From Firmicutes bacterium HGW-Firmicutes-1 (GTDB lineage Bacteria; Bacillota; Clostridia; Lachnospirales; Vallitaleaceae): a DNA stretch of 64,000 nucleotides. Every line of letters starts with the position of its first letter. The first letter of the stretch is position 1. Below the pieces are notes generated by a model, which made no database searches, was not told the DNA's origin, and saw only the letters and a list, made by a program, of their open reading frames with translations. A program made the position numbers and the translations under genes. This document shows positions 1-7,843 of this stretch, in pieces. The stretch covers positions 186,001 to 250,000 of the forward strand of contig PHAG01000008.1 in NCBI GenBank assembly GCA_002841625.1, written 5' to 3'.

Positions 1-542
1 CCTTCACATCTTTTTACCGTATCTATTACTTGAGCAATATTACCACTCGCTTCTTTTATTGCTACAATGTTTTCGATGTGTGATAAGGTTGCTGCTGTTT
101 GGGAAGTAATGTTTAAGCCAGTACGGGATGGAACATTATAGAGTACGATTGGGATATCAACGCTACTTGCAATTGCTGTAAAGTGTTCAACAAGTCCTTT
201 TTGGGTAGTTTTGTTGTAATAAGGAGTAACTTGTAGTAGACCATCTACACCAAGTGCGGCTGCGTTTCGTGACAACTCTATACCGTGGTTCGTATCATTG
301 CTACCTGTTCCGGCAATTACTGGAACACGTTTGTTTGTTTGCTCTACTGCAATACGAATACATTCTATTTGTTCTGCATCTGTTAAAGTAGAGGCTTCGC
401 CAGTAGTACCACAAACAACAATACAATCAGTACCGTTCTCGATTTGAAAATCAATTAAAGTTCTAAGCTGATTAAAGTTAATGCTTAAGTCTTGGTTAAA
501 AGGTGTAACAATTGCCACACCAGAGCCTGTAAAAATTGCCAT
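1..542 (-). CDS. dapA: 4-hydroxy-tetrahydrodipicolinate synthase, partial (3' end outside window)
   Basis: My translation of the minus strand starts MAIFTGSGVAIVTPF and contains the DapA hallmarks VCGTTGEAST (phosphate-binding GTTGE), PVIAGTGSN, a YYNK motif with the active-site-region tyrosine, LYNVPSRTG and the Schiff-base lysine in VAIKEASGN. The enzyme condenses pyruvate with aspartate semialdehyde in the first step of the lysine/diaminopimelate branch, in the cytoplasm. About 180 of the usual ~290 residues are present; the C-terminus runs off the left edge. The ATG at 542 has a GGAGGA ribosome site 8 bases upstream (near 551-556). The upstream lysine riboswitch supports both the identity and the regulation of the gene by lysine. 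Confidence 0.96.
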   Translation of the reverse strand, partial: MAIFTGSGVAIVTPFNQDLSINFNQLRTLIDFQIENGTDCIVVCGTTGEASTLTDAEQIECIRIAVEQTNKRVPVIAGTGSNDTNHGIELSRNAAALGVDGLLQVTPYYNKTTQKGLVEHFTAIASSVDIPIVLYNVPSRTGLNITSQTAATLSHIENIVAIKEASGNIAQVIDTVKRCE

Positions 543-778
543 TAGGATCATCCTCCAGATCGATTGGTTTTTATGTAGAAGCAAATTTTCCTGTAAATGC
601 TTCCTTATTATAGTATATTAATTTTTTTTGCATAGTTTGCTTAATTTGGTGAAAAAGAGTATATGAACTATTGCTAGTAAACTAGACCCTTTCATATTAT
701 ATTACTTTTTCAACCATTTGTCGAACCAAATAATGCATAGTTTTCAACATTCAAGACGAATTATGCGATAAAAAGGAA

Positions 779-808
779 ATAAAAAAACAGTCGACAAGTG
801 CCAACTGT
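779..808 (-). terminator. Riboswitch-controlled intrinsic terminator upstream of dapA
   Basis: On the minus strand, ACAGTTGGC and GTCGACTGT form a 9-bp stem (with G-U pairs) around an ACTT loop, followed by seven T. It lies directly after the lysine aptamer and about 240 bases before dapA, the right place for transcription termination when lysine is bound. Bases 543-778, between this terminator and dapA, are AT-rich leader in which I see no gene. Confidence 0.85.
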
Positions 809-830
809 GAATAGACAAATAAATTCCTTC

Positions 831-1030
831 ACAAGTAGCACTCCAAATAATCATAGCTCAAAATCTAGTTACTATAACTAAATGACAGTCAATAAGCTCT
901 TAACTTATAAACCAGATAAAAAACCAACAGGGGTTTTCCTCTTCGGCATTTTTTCCTTTCATCAAGTCTCATCTATGCCTGAACATATCAAAAATGATTA
1001 ATTATAAAAAATGCACCTCTACTGTAGTTC
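831..1030 (-). promoter_or_regulatory. Lysine riboswitch (L box) aptamer
   Basis: Read on the minus strand, the segment has the conserved L-box blocks in the right order: GTAGAGGTGC at the start of P1, GATGAAAGG, GCCGAAGAGG, CCCCTGTTGG, the ACTGTCA block, and the closing strand GGAGTGCTACTTGT, which pairs back with the AGTAGAGGTGC start. Known L boxes sit upstream of lysC, dapA and lysine transporter genes in Firmicutes and terminate transcription when lysine is abundant. A sigma-A promoter precedes it and a terminator follows it, so the regulatory unit is complete. Confidence 0.93.
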
Positions 1031-1046
1031 ATATTAAATTTTGTTA

Positions 1047-1075
1047 ATAATATCATTTTTCCTTCGAAAAGTCAA
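1047..1075 (-). promoter_or_regulatory. Sigma-A promoter of the lysine riboswitch-dapA transcript
   Basis: On the minus strand, TTGACT (1070-1075) and TATTAT (1047-1052) are separated by 17 bases. The predicted start near 1040 is just upstream of the aptamer P1 strand. Confidence 0.8.
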
Positions 1076-1156
1076 TGCTAACTTTCTTTTATAGCAACTG
1101 GAGGGCAATAATTAGCACTAATAATTAGTGAAATAGCAATATTTTTCAAAAAGTGT

Positions 1157-1185
1157 TTAGCAAATTATAGCTTTTATGGTATAAT
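1157..1185 (+). promoter_or_regulatory. Probable promoter of the anchored acidic protein gene
   Basis: TATAAT at 1180-1185 is a consensus -10 box, but the -35 region (TTAGCA near 1157) is weak. It lies about 60 bases before the gene at 1244. Confidence 0.5.
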
Positions 1186-1243
1186 ATGGATGAGAAATTG
1201 GTAGTAAAATAGGTAAGATCAATTTAATAACATGGAGGAGATT

Positions 1244-2623
1244 ATGAAGAAAATATTAATAGTAGTTTTAGCAGTTATTATTTTAGCAGGTGGGACAGGG
1301 GGATTTTATTATGCAAAAGTATATGCAAATCCTTATAACAGAACATTAAAGGCAATACAAAAATCAACTGAAGCAACAAGTGGGGATGTTACCTGTAAGA
1401 TGAAGTTCACTTTAGTACCTGAAAAATATGAAGAAGTTACAGGTATGGCACTGACTAAAGATCAAGAAGATATGATGAATTATGCAAATGTATTACTTGA
1501 GAAGACAATATTTGAACTTAATTATAAGCAACAATTGAATAAAAAAAATCCTATTGATAGCAAACTTCAATATTCATTAAGCTGGCTATATGATAATGAA
1601 AAGTTATTGGATATCATGCTAGGTATGGATGAAGAAAAATTTGAATTACTAATGCCATCATTAATGGAGAAAACAATTTTTATGAACAAAACGGATATCT
1701 ATGATCAAATGGGTCTGGATATGAAAGATTTTGATTTCGAGAAATACTTTTCTATCATAAAAGACAATGAAAAACTATTTAATAAAGTTGATCAAGAAGA
1801 ATATTATAAGATAATATTAGATTCATTTGAAGATAGCATCACAAAGGGTGATTCAGTTAGTGTAGCTTTAGCAAATGGGAAAAAAGTAAAGTGTAGAGAA
1901 TATACAATTGAAATGAATTATGAAGATATGGTTAAAATGATGGAAGATGTAAAAAAACAAATGGAAGACGATGATGCTCTAAAAGAATATATTCGAGTTG
2001 TAGCATTAGAAGTTTTACAAGAATTAAATGATTCAAAGGATTATGAAGCTTTTAATCTTGAAAAAGAAGAAGTTGAAGACGCAATAGATTATTTGGAAGA
2101 TGAAGATGATTTTGATGATGCATATGAAGAAATGATGGCGTCTTTTGATGATGCACTTGTAGAATTAGACACCATGCCTGAAAGTATGGACTTAGACTAT
2201 ACAATTACTTATGCGTTAGATAGGAAGAATAATTTCCGCGGGATGAAAATGAAAATGGATTCTGGTTTCTTTGCTGTAGATTATGATTATGTGATGAATT
2301 CTATAAATGAAAAAATCGACTTTGTAGAATATGTAGACAATGAAGCTATTAATGCTATGGATTTAATGGAAAAAGATGAAGATGAACTATATGAATTGTT
2401 AGAAGATATCGTTATTGATGCTGGAGATAAGATTATTGAAAACAAAGCTTTAGATAGTATGCTTACGGATATGAAGGACAATAGTGAATTATTACCGTCA
2501 GAATATAGTTCAATGCTTGGAAGCTATATCGATGAATTCCAAGGCAATAAAGAAGAATTTATTGAACTTATGATTGAACAAATGCTCTATAGTATTCAAA
2601 ATCCATATGGCTTCGATTATTAA
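1244..2623 (+). CDS. Membrane-anchored or secreted acidic protein of unknown function
   Basis: The 459-residue protein begins MKKILIVVLAVIILAGG, a signal peptide or N-terminal anchor with a single hydrophobic segment (about residues 4-25) and no lipobox cysteine. The rest is hydrophilic, very rich in Glu, Asp, Lys and Met, and likely extracytoplasmic, with a DEDD-rich stretch in the middle. I do not recognise the family; the general layout is like that of Clostridial DUF6583-type proteins, but I cannot assign it. An ATG 12 bases earlier (1232) would put the GGAGGAG ribosome site inside the gene, so 1244 is preferred. It is a single-gene unit between its own promoter and a terminator. Confidence 0.8.
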   Translation: MKKILIVVLAVIILAGGTGGFYYAKVYANPYNRTLKAIQKSTEATSGDVTCKMKFTLVPEKYEEVTGMALTKDQEDMMNYANVLLEKTIFELNYKQQLNKKNPIDSKLQYSLSWLYDNEKLLDIMLGMDEEKFELLMPSLMEKTIFMNKTDIYDQMGLDMKDFDFEKYFSIIKDNEKLFNKVDQEEYYKIILDSFEDSITKGDSVSVALANGKKVKCREYTIEMNYEDMVKMMEDVKKQMEDDDALKEYIRVVALEVLQELNDSKDYEAFNLEKEEVEDAIDYLEDEDDFDDAYEEMMASFDDALVELDTMPESMDLDYTITYALDRKNNFRGMKMKMDSGFFAVDYDYVMNSINEKIDFVEYVDNEAINAMDLMEKDEDELYELLEDIVIDAGDKIIENKALDSMLTDMKDNSELLPSEYSSMLGSYIDEFQGNKEEFIELMIEQMLYSIQNPYGFDY

Positions 2624-2639
2624 CATTTTATAACTAAAT

Positions 2640-2678
2640 AAAAGGTCTCACTAGATTCATTCTAGGTGAGACCTTTTT
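2640..2678. terminator. Bidirectional intrinsic terminator between convergent genes
   Basis: AGGTCTCACTAGA and TCTAGGTGAGACCT form a near-perfect stem around a short loop, with T-runs on both strands. It ends the gene at 1244-2623 and also the hydratase arriving from the other side. Confidence 0.9.
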
Positions 2679-2706
2679 TAGTAAAGTTCAGTATTGGAAA
2701 AGCAAG

Positions 2707-5040
2707 TTAATTTGTCTTATAGTAATTGATAAGGCAACCGGCTAATAATATTTCTCTTTCTGAAGCTGAAAGTTCAGGAAGGTAAAGCATAAGTGGACGT
2801 TTCTTACCTTCATGGATAATATAAGCTTCTAACTCTTCTTTGCCATTTTCAACCACCCCTTTAATACCAGGTATGTAGATATAATCATCAACAGTTAGCT
2901 CGATATTTTCTTCCTTTGTAATGAAAGGTAGCAATCCCCAGTTTATCAAATTACTTCGATATCTTTTAGTTGCATATTCAAGTGAAAGATTTCCCCATCC
3001 ACCAAGTACCTTTTGACAAGAAGCTGCTTGTTCACGGGCTGAGCCATCACCAGGCTTGTTAGCATAGATGATACTTCCTATTGAAGTTGTTTTTATTAGA
3101 TTCAAGAAAGAATCTTCGGTATTAATGATATCAAAGATTTCTTTTAATTTGCCGTGGTCACTTTTATCTATATTTTCTAAAGCAATCATTCTTTCTTTTT
3201 CTATGGCATAAATTTCTTTTGATCTACCAACATAAGCTGGATCTTTTCTACTTAAGGTGAATTCTGCCAATCTATGTGGATTAGAACGATAGGAGGATGT
3301 CTCACCTGAAGGGATCAATTCATCAGTAGTTGTAACAGGATCCTTGATTACAGAAGTTACTTTTAGAAGTAAGTTATCTGTAAGTGAGGACATTGTTGGC
3401 CACTCTTTAATATTTGGGCCGAATTTTAGTTCAACCTCTTCATGTGGTTCATGAAAACCCTGATAAATTCTGTGATCATATATTTTGGAATTGTATACAT
3501 ATGGAGCAACAGATACAGGGACATCAATATCAGTTGCCGCAGTTAAAAAGCCACCATTGATAGCTGTTGCTGTAATTGAACGTGCATCCATTAAGGCAAC
3601 GGAAGAAATCTGACCATCTGATGGCTTAGATCCTTCACGATTAGGGAAGTTTCTTGTTGCATGTCTTATGCTTAAGGCGTTGTTTGAAGGGACATCTCCG
3701 GCTCCAAAGCAAGGTCCACAAAAGGCAGTTTTAATATTCGCGCCAGCTTCCATCAATTTATTAATGGAGCCATTTTTGTTTAAAGCATAAAATACGGGTT
3801 GACTAGCAGGATAAACACTTAATACGAAATCATCACTTCCTGTAGAATGACCTGCTATCATTTCACCCATAAGAGATATATTTTCATATGTACCACCAGA
3901 ACAACCAGCAACGATTCCTTGGTCAACCTTGATTTTACCATCAATAATTTTGTCCGTTAAAGAGAAATTTATTTTGTTGTTTCCAAAGATTTTTTTTGCA
4001 TCTTCTTCTACTAGTTGTAATATTTCTCTTGGATTTGCATTTAATTCTTTAATCGTGTATACATTACTTGGATGGAATGGAAGTGCAATCACTGGTTCAA
4101 TTGTTGATAAGTCAACTTTAATTAAGCCATCATAATAGGCAACATCAGCAGGTGCAAGTTTTTGGTAAGCATCTTTTCTGCCATGGAGTGCAAGGTAGTC
4201 TTCTACTTGTTCATCTGTTGACCAGATCGATGAAAGGCAAGTTGTTTCAGTAGTCATAACATCAATACCATTTCTATATTCTACTGTAAGGTTCTTGATG
4301 CCAGGGCCTACGAATTCCATTACTTTATTTTTTACAAAACCATTGTTAAATACTTTTTCAATAATTGTAAGAGCAACATCTTGAGGACCGACTCCTAATC
4401 TCGGAGTACCTTCAAGATAGACAGCTACAATTCCTGGATATTTCACATCATAGGTACGTTTAAGAAGTTGTTTCACAAGTTCTGGGCCACCTTCACCTAT
4501 CGCCATTGTTCCAAGGGCACCATAACGGGTGTGACTATCTGAACCAAGTATCATTTTTCCGCATCCAGCCATCATTTCACGCATATATTGATGGATTACA
4601 GCTTGATGTGCAGGAACATAAATTCCACCATATTTTTTTGCTGCAGAGAGCCCAAAAACATGATCATCTTCATTGATTGTGCCACCAACAGAACATAGAC
4701 TGTTATGGCAATTTGTTAAAACATATGGAATAGGGAAGGAGTCTAATCCACTCGCTTTAGCTGTTTGGACTATTCCTACATAAGTTATGTCATGAGAAGC
4801 TAAGGAGTCAAATTTCATTTTTAAATAGCCCATATCATCAGAATTGTTATGTGCCTTAAATATGCCATAGGATAAAGTGTTTTGGCGTGCTACTTCTGGA
4901 TTAAGTTGTTGTTTTGTTATGAGGTCTTTGCCAGATTGTTGTAAGATATGGTTGATTTCGTCTAGGTTTAGGGTTGTTATATCTTCTACTAGGACAGTAT
5001 CTTTAATGAGATAGGAGCCTTGATCGAATAATTTTACCAT
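2707..5040 (-). CDS. Aconitase-family hydratase (YbhJ-like)
   Basis: The 777-residue protein belongs to the aconitase/3-isopropylmalate dehydratase superfamily, which binds one [4Fe-4S] cluster and dehydrates or isomerises hydroxy acids. Visible motifs are [11 protein letters not shown] near residue 167 (the conserved SHT block), the cluster cysteine in AGCSGG near residue 380, the paired cysteines in [10 protein letters not shown], and NFPNREG and GDGSAREQA in the C-terminal swivel domain. Its length and motif order fit the YbhJ-like "putative hydratase" branch rather than canonical AcnA (~890 residues) or AcnB. No TCA-cycle genes are adjacent, so the substrate is uncertain; citrate/isocitrate is possible but not shown. 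The ATG is 12 bases after a GAGGG ribosome site, and the gene is monocistronic with its own promoter. Confidence 0.85.
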   Translation of the reverse strand: MVKLFDQGSYLIKDTVLVEDITTLNLDEINHILQQSGKDLITKQQLNPEVARQNTLSYGIFKAHNNSDDMGYLKMKFDSLASHDITYVGIVQTAKASGLDSFPIPYVLTNCHNSLCSVGGTINEDDHVFGLSAAKKYGGIYVPAHQAVIHQYMREMMAGCGKMILGSDSHTRYGALGTMAIGEGGPELVKQLLKRTYDVKYPGIVAVYLEGTPRLGVGPQDVALTIIEKVFNNGFVKNKVMEFVGPGIKNLTVEYRNGIDVMTTETTCLSSIWSTDEQVEDYLALHGRKDAYQKLAPADVAYYDGLIKVDLSTIEPVIALPFHPSNVYTIKELNANPREILQLVEEDAKKIFGNNKINFSLTDKIIDGKIKVDQGIVAGCSGGTYENISLMGEMIAGHSTGSDDFVLSVYPASQPVFYALNKNGSINKLMEAGANIKTAFCGPCFGAGDVPSNNALSIRHATRNFPNREGSKPSDGQISSVALMDARSITATAINGGFLTAATDIDVPVSVAPYVYNSKIYDHRIYQGFHEPHEEVELKFGPNIKEWPTMSSLTDNLLLKVTSVIKDPVTTTDELIPSGETSSYRSNPHRLAEFTLSRKDPAYVGRSKEIYAIEKERMIALENIDKSDHGKLKEIFDIINTEDSFLNLIKTTSIGSIIYANKPGDGSAREQAASCQKVLGGWGNLSLEYATKRYRSNLINWGLLPFITKEENIELTVDDYIYIPGIKGVVENGKEELEAYIIHEGKKRPLMLYLPELSASEREILLAGCLINYYKTN

Positions 5041-5078
5041 GATTTTCCCTCTTTCTTTGTAGTTTTCAGATAGAATAT

Positions 5079-5107
5079 ATTATATCGTATGGTGATTACT
5101 AGGTCAA
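5079..5107 (-). promoter_or_regulatory. Sigma-A promoter of the aconitase-family hydratase
   Basis: On the minus strand, TTGACC (5102-5107) and TATAAT (5079-5084) have an exact 17-base spacer, 40 bases before the start codon. Confidence 0.8.
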
Positions 5108-5197
5108 TGATTTTGTATTTTTATGCATTGTGTATTTATGAAAAATATTCAGGTAAACATAAGAACCAAGGCACTAAAATCCCAAACAAAATTAATA

Positions 5198-5226
5198 TTG
5201 ACACTCATTATCAATTAGGATATAAT
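5198..5226 (+). promoter_or_regulatory. Flavodoxin promoter with overlapping Fur-like box
   Basis: TTGACA (5198-5203) and TATAAT (5221-5226) are perfect consensus hexamers with a 17-base spacer. Bases 5199-5213 read TGACACT-C-ATTATCA, a 7-1-7 Fur-type inverted repeat: the right half is perfect and the left half matches 5 of 7. A repressor bound here would cover the -35 box. About 118 bases of leader follow before the gene; I see no known riboswitch in it. Confidence 0.72.
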
Positions 5227-5343
5227 AACTTTGTAAGTTATGGGATTAGCATTATGTAGTTTTTTGAGGTGCTGAACCTTTAAAATTTCTAATAGGACGC
5301 TGGAGAATGCGTTTACTATAATACCTACAAGGAGCATAAAAAT

Positions 5344-5775
5344 ATGAAGAAAATAAGTGTTATCTATTGGAGTGGTACAGGAAATACGCAAGCAATGGCT
5401 GAAGCCATCGCTGAAGGAGCTAACGAAAACGGTGCAGAGGTTAAGTTGTTAAATGTTAGTGATGCATCAAAAGTGGATGTTTTTGAAGCTGACGTAGTTG
5501 TATTAGGTTGCCCTTCAATGGGAAGTGAAAATCTAGAAGAATCAGAAATGGAACCTTTTGTAGAGGATATTGAAAAGGAAGATATTTCTAGTAAACCCTT
5601 TGCTTTGTTTGGATCCTATGATTGGGGTGATGGCCAATGGATGCAAGAATGGGAAGATAGAATGACTGATAAAGGGGTTAGTCTAGTTGATAGTGGATTA
5701 ATTATTCAAAACACTCCAGATCAGGATGATTTAGAAAAATGCCGGGCATTAGGTCATAAGCTTGCAGAAGCCTAA
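5344..5775 (+). CDS. Flavodoxin
   Basis: The 143-residue protein starts MKKISVIYWSGTGNTQAMA; SGTGNT is the FMN phosphate-binding loop. GCPSMGSENLEE and FGSYDWGDGQWMQEW correspond to the two FMN isoalloxazine-contact loops, and the length is that of a short-chain flavodoxin. It carries one or two electrons in the cytoplasm and typically replaces ferredoxin when iron is short, which fits the Fur-like box over its promoter. An AAGGAG ribosome site lies at 5329-5334. It is a single-gene unit. Confidence 0.95.
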   Translation: MKKISVIYWSGTGNTQAMAEAIAEGANENGAEVKLLNVSDASKVDVFEADVVVLGCPSMGSENLEESEMEPFVEDIEKEDISSKPFALFGSYDWGDGQWMQEWEDRMTDKGVSLVDSGLIIQNTPDQDDLEKCRALGHKLAEA

Positions 5776-5847
5776 TATGCTTAAGTATACTTCGAATATT
5801 TCATATTAAATGCATGAACTTAACAGATAGGAGTACGCTTATTTATC

Positions 5848-5876
5848 TTGACAAAAATTGTTTAAGAAGAGATAAT
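5848..5876 (+). promoter_or_regulatory. Sigma-A promoter of the stand-alone cheY
   Basis: TTGACA (5848-5853), a 17-base spacer and GATAAT (5871-5876), about 90 bases before the start codon. Confidence 0.75.
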
Positions 5877-5964
5877 ATAATATATTAAAGAGAAATTTTG
5901 ATTCTAGACAAGTTTTAAGAACTCAGAATAAGCCAATCATCATAATAATATGGAGAGTGAAAAC

Positions 5965-6327
5965 ATGATTAAAATTCTTGTTGTTGATGATGCCGCATTT
6001 ATGCGAATGACGATAAAGGGTATCCTTGAAAAGAATGGGTTTGAGGTTGTTGGTGAAGCGGAAGATGGTATTACGGCGATTAAAATGTATTCTGAATTTA
6101 AGCCAGATATAGTGACAATGGACATAACAATGCCTGAAATGTCAGGAGTAGATGCGCTGAAAATTATTAAGCGATATGATTCAAAAGCAAAGGTAGTAAT
6201 GGTTACAGCAATGGGACAAGAATCAATGGTTATGGATGCAGTATCACATGGTGCAAAAGCTTTTATTATTAAACCGTTTAAAGAAGATCATGTTATTAAA
6301 ACCCTAAAAAAGGTAATGGCAATGTAA
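5965..6327 (+). CDS. cheY: Chemotaxis response regulator CheY
   Basis: This 120-residue protein is a single receiver domain with the acidic pair in VVDDAAFMRM, the phospho-acceptor Asp in DIVTMDITMPEM, the Thr/Ala switch in VMVTAMGQ and the catalytic Lys in FIIKPFKED. The DDAAFMR and TMDITMP signatures are those of CheY proteins of Gram-positive bacteria rather than of transcription regulators; there is no output domain. The upstream ATG at 5950 contains the GGAGAG ribosome site, so translation should begin at 5965. It has its own promoter and terminator and is about 1.5 kb from the cheA operon, whose own cheY is closely related to it. Confidence 0.93.
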   Translation: MIKILVVDDAAFMRMTIKGILEKNGFEVVGEAEDGITAIKMYSEFKPDIVTMDITMPEMSGVDALKIIKRYDSKAKVVMVTAMGQESMVMDAVSHGAKAFIIKPFKEDHVIKTLKKVMAM

Positions 6328-6390
6328 ATAGAAAAAAATCATGGGGTGCTGTTTGCATATTGGCATCCGATAAGGTTATATTGAATTAAA

Positions 6391-6420
6391 AAAAGATGGA
6401 TGATAAATCCATCTTTTTTT
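6391..6420. terminator. Bidirectional terminator between cheY and tRNA-Val
   Basis: AAAGATGGAT pairs with ATCCATCTTT around a short loop and is flanked by A-run and T-run. It ends cheY on the plus strand and the tRNA transcript on the minus strand. Confidence 0.9.
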
Positions 6421-6422
6421 AA

Positions 6423-6495
6423 TGGGCACAACTGGACTCGAACCAGCGACCCCCTGCTTGTCGAGCAGGTGCTCTCCCAACTGAGCTATGCGCCC
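6423..6495 (-). tRNA. tRNA-Val (GAC anticodon), unusual C33
   Basis: The minus-strand sequence folds as a complete cloverleaf: acceptor GGGCGCA/TGTGCCC with one G-U pair, D-arm GCTC/GAGC, anticodon stem CCTGC/GCAGG, T-arm GCTGG-TTCGAGT-CCAGT and discriminator A. The seven-base anticodon loop is TCGACAA, giving anticodon GAC (valine). Position 33, almost invariably U, is C here. CCA is not encoded; TTA follows the discriminator. The gene is solitary, with its own promoter and terminator. Confidence 0.92.
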
Positions 6496-6509
6496 TTATA
6501 TTGAATGAT

Positions 6510-6539
6510 ATTCTAGCATATATAAAGGTTAGCTGTCAA
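6510..6539 (-). promoter_or_regulatory. Promoter of tRNA-Val
   Basis: On the minus strand, TTGACA (6534-6539) and TAGAAT (6510-6515) are separated by 18 bases and end 15 bases before the tRNA. Confidence 0.75.
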
Positions 6540-6553
6540 TAAGGCTTCATATT

Positions 6554-7210
6554 TTAAATTAAATTATTTCTAATTGCATATACAGCTAGCTGCGTTCTAT
6601 CTCTTAATTGAAGCTTAGTAATTATTTCTGTTATTGCATTTTTAACGGTACCTTCTGCAATATAGAGCTTAGAACTAATTTCTTTATTTGTATAACCATC
6701 AGTGATCATTTGGATTATGTTCAATTCTCTCTCTGATAGTTCAACTTTAATATCGTTAATATGAAGTGTTTTGGTTTTTTGTTTTGATTCATATGGAACA
6801 GATGGAAATTCAGAGAATTTAAACACACACTTTTGAATAATTTCAAAGCCTAGTAGTGCACTTCGTATAGAAATTATTAATTCTTCAGTTCCAATGCTTT
6901 TGAGAATATAACCATCAGCACCATTACGAATTGCATTAGATACATCTGCTTCATTTTCAGAGCCTGTAATGATAAGCACTTTTATATTTGGAAATTTTGA
7001 CTTGATTAATTTTGTAGCGTCAATTCCATTGCAGATAGGCATTGTGATATCCATTAAAACAATATCTGGACTAAGTTCGTTACATATTTTGAAGGCTTCA
7101 AATCCATTACTAGCACTGCCTACAACATTAAAATCGTTATGACTTTCTAAAATCTTCTCAAAACATTCCCTTAAAAATTTGTGGTCATCTACGATTAGAA
7201 CATTAATCAT
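6554..7210 (-). CDS. NarL/LuxR-type response regulator
   Basis: The 218-residue protein has an N-terminal receiver domain (acidic pair VDDHKF, phospho-Asp in DIVLMDITMP, switch Thr in LIITGS, Lys in GYILKS) and a C-terminal LuxR/GerE helix-turn-helix at about residues 153-215 (ELNIIQMITDGYTNKEIS, then EGTVKNAITEIITKL). It is a DNA-binding transcription regulator. No histidine kinase is adjacent; the nearest kinase is CheA on the opposite strand. It is divergent from the cheY-cheA operon and may regulate it, but that is inference from position. A GAGGA ribosome site precedes the ATG. Confidence 0.92.
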   Translation of the reverse strand: MINVLIVDDHKFLRECFEKILESHNDFNVVGSASNGFEAFKICNELSPDIVLMDITMPICNGIDATKLIKSKFPNIKVLIITGSENEADVSNAIRNGADGYILKSIGTEELIISIRSALLGFEIIQKCVFKFSEFPSVPYESKQKTKTLHINDIKVELSERELNIIQMITDGYTNKEISSKLYIAEGTVKNAITEIITKLQLRDRTQLAVYAIRNNLI

Positions 7211-7327
7211 TTTGTCATCCTCACTACTAAATGTATGATAATTAGAATGATTATATCATTTTATTTCAACAAGAACAATAAATAATTCTCATTTGTTTGA
7301 ATATTGATGAGAGTATTAATTATTATT

Positions 7328-7405
7328 GTGCAATTTGCACCATTATATAGAACAAATTGTGAAATAGGCATTTAATTTAGTTACTTCAGTGACTAAAGAA
7401 ATGCC
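7328..7405 (+). promoter_or_regulatory. Palindrome and long hairpin in the cheY-cheA leader
   Basis: Bases 7328-7340 are a perfect 13-bp palindrome (GTGCAA-T-TTGCAC), a candidate operator between the divergent regulator and the che operon. Bases 7367-7405 form a hairpin with GGCATTT/AAATGCC closing an inner TTAGTTAC/GTGACTAA stem and a TTCA loop. There is no T-run, so it is not an obvious terminator. Confidence 0.5.
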
Positions 7406-7459
7406 TCATTTAAGAATAGAATTAAACCAACAGAGTAGTCAACTTGAGGAGTGAAGAAG

Positions 7460-7843
7460 ATGAAAAAAGTATTAATTGTTGATGATGCTAGGTTTGTTAG
7501 ATTTTCAATAAAAATGATTTTGGAAAACCTTGGGTTTGAAATTGTTGGGGAAGCAGAAAACGGAAGCGAAGCAGTTAAAATGTATCATGAACTCAAACCA
7601 GATATTGTGACGATGGATATTTCAATGCCAGAAGATGATGGAATCGAGGCGATTAGACTAATAAAGAAGATTGACAAGAATGCCAAAATAATAGTTATCG
7701 CTTCATTAGAAGAAAACCAAAGAATTGGAGAAGCAATGCATGAAGGTGCTGTAGCATATATTATAAAAGATTTTAAAGAAGAGGGCAGTACATACTCATA
7801 TTATTTCAAGAATGAAGGAAGTGATATTCGTGGGAGAAAATGA
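7460..7843 (+). CDS. CheY-like receiver protein with frameshifted C-terminus
   Basis: The receiver domain resembles the CheY at 5965: IVDDARFVRF, DIVTMDISMP, and a Lys in YIIKDFKEE. After FKEE (about residue 108) the frame reads a non-CheY tail (GSTYSYYF...) and stops inside cheA. In the +1 frame the DNA continues AVHTHIISRM, which aligns without gaps to the last helix of the other CheY (HVIKTLKKVM). Dropping one base of the GGG at 7783-7785 restores it, and that frame runs on into cheA without a stop. The gene is therefore either frameshifted (or mis-sequenced), or decoded with a shift to make a REC-CheA fusion. A Ser also replaces the usual Thr at the switch position (VIASLEE). The start at 7460 is preferred because the GTG at 7451 overlaps the GAGGAG ribosome site. 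Confidence 0.75.
   Translation: MKKVLIVDDARFVRFSIKMILENLGFEIVGEAENGSEAVKMYHELKPDIVTMDISMPEDDGIEAIRLIKKIDKNAKIIVIASLEENQRIGEAMHEGAVAYIIKDFKEEGSTYSYYFKNEGSDIRGRK

Noticed and set aside
6423-6495. Plus-strand tRNA-Asp reading of the anticodon loop (TTGTCGA with U33)
   Set aside because: The T-loop, D-arm and acceptor pairing are correct only on the minus strand; on the plus strand the GTTCGA block is inverted.
7768-7786. Programmed -1 frameshift at TTTTAAA before the cheA overlap
   Set aside because: It does not meet the X-XXY-YYZ rule, and cheA is in the +1 frame rather than -1.
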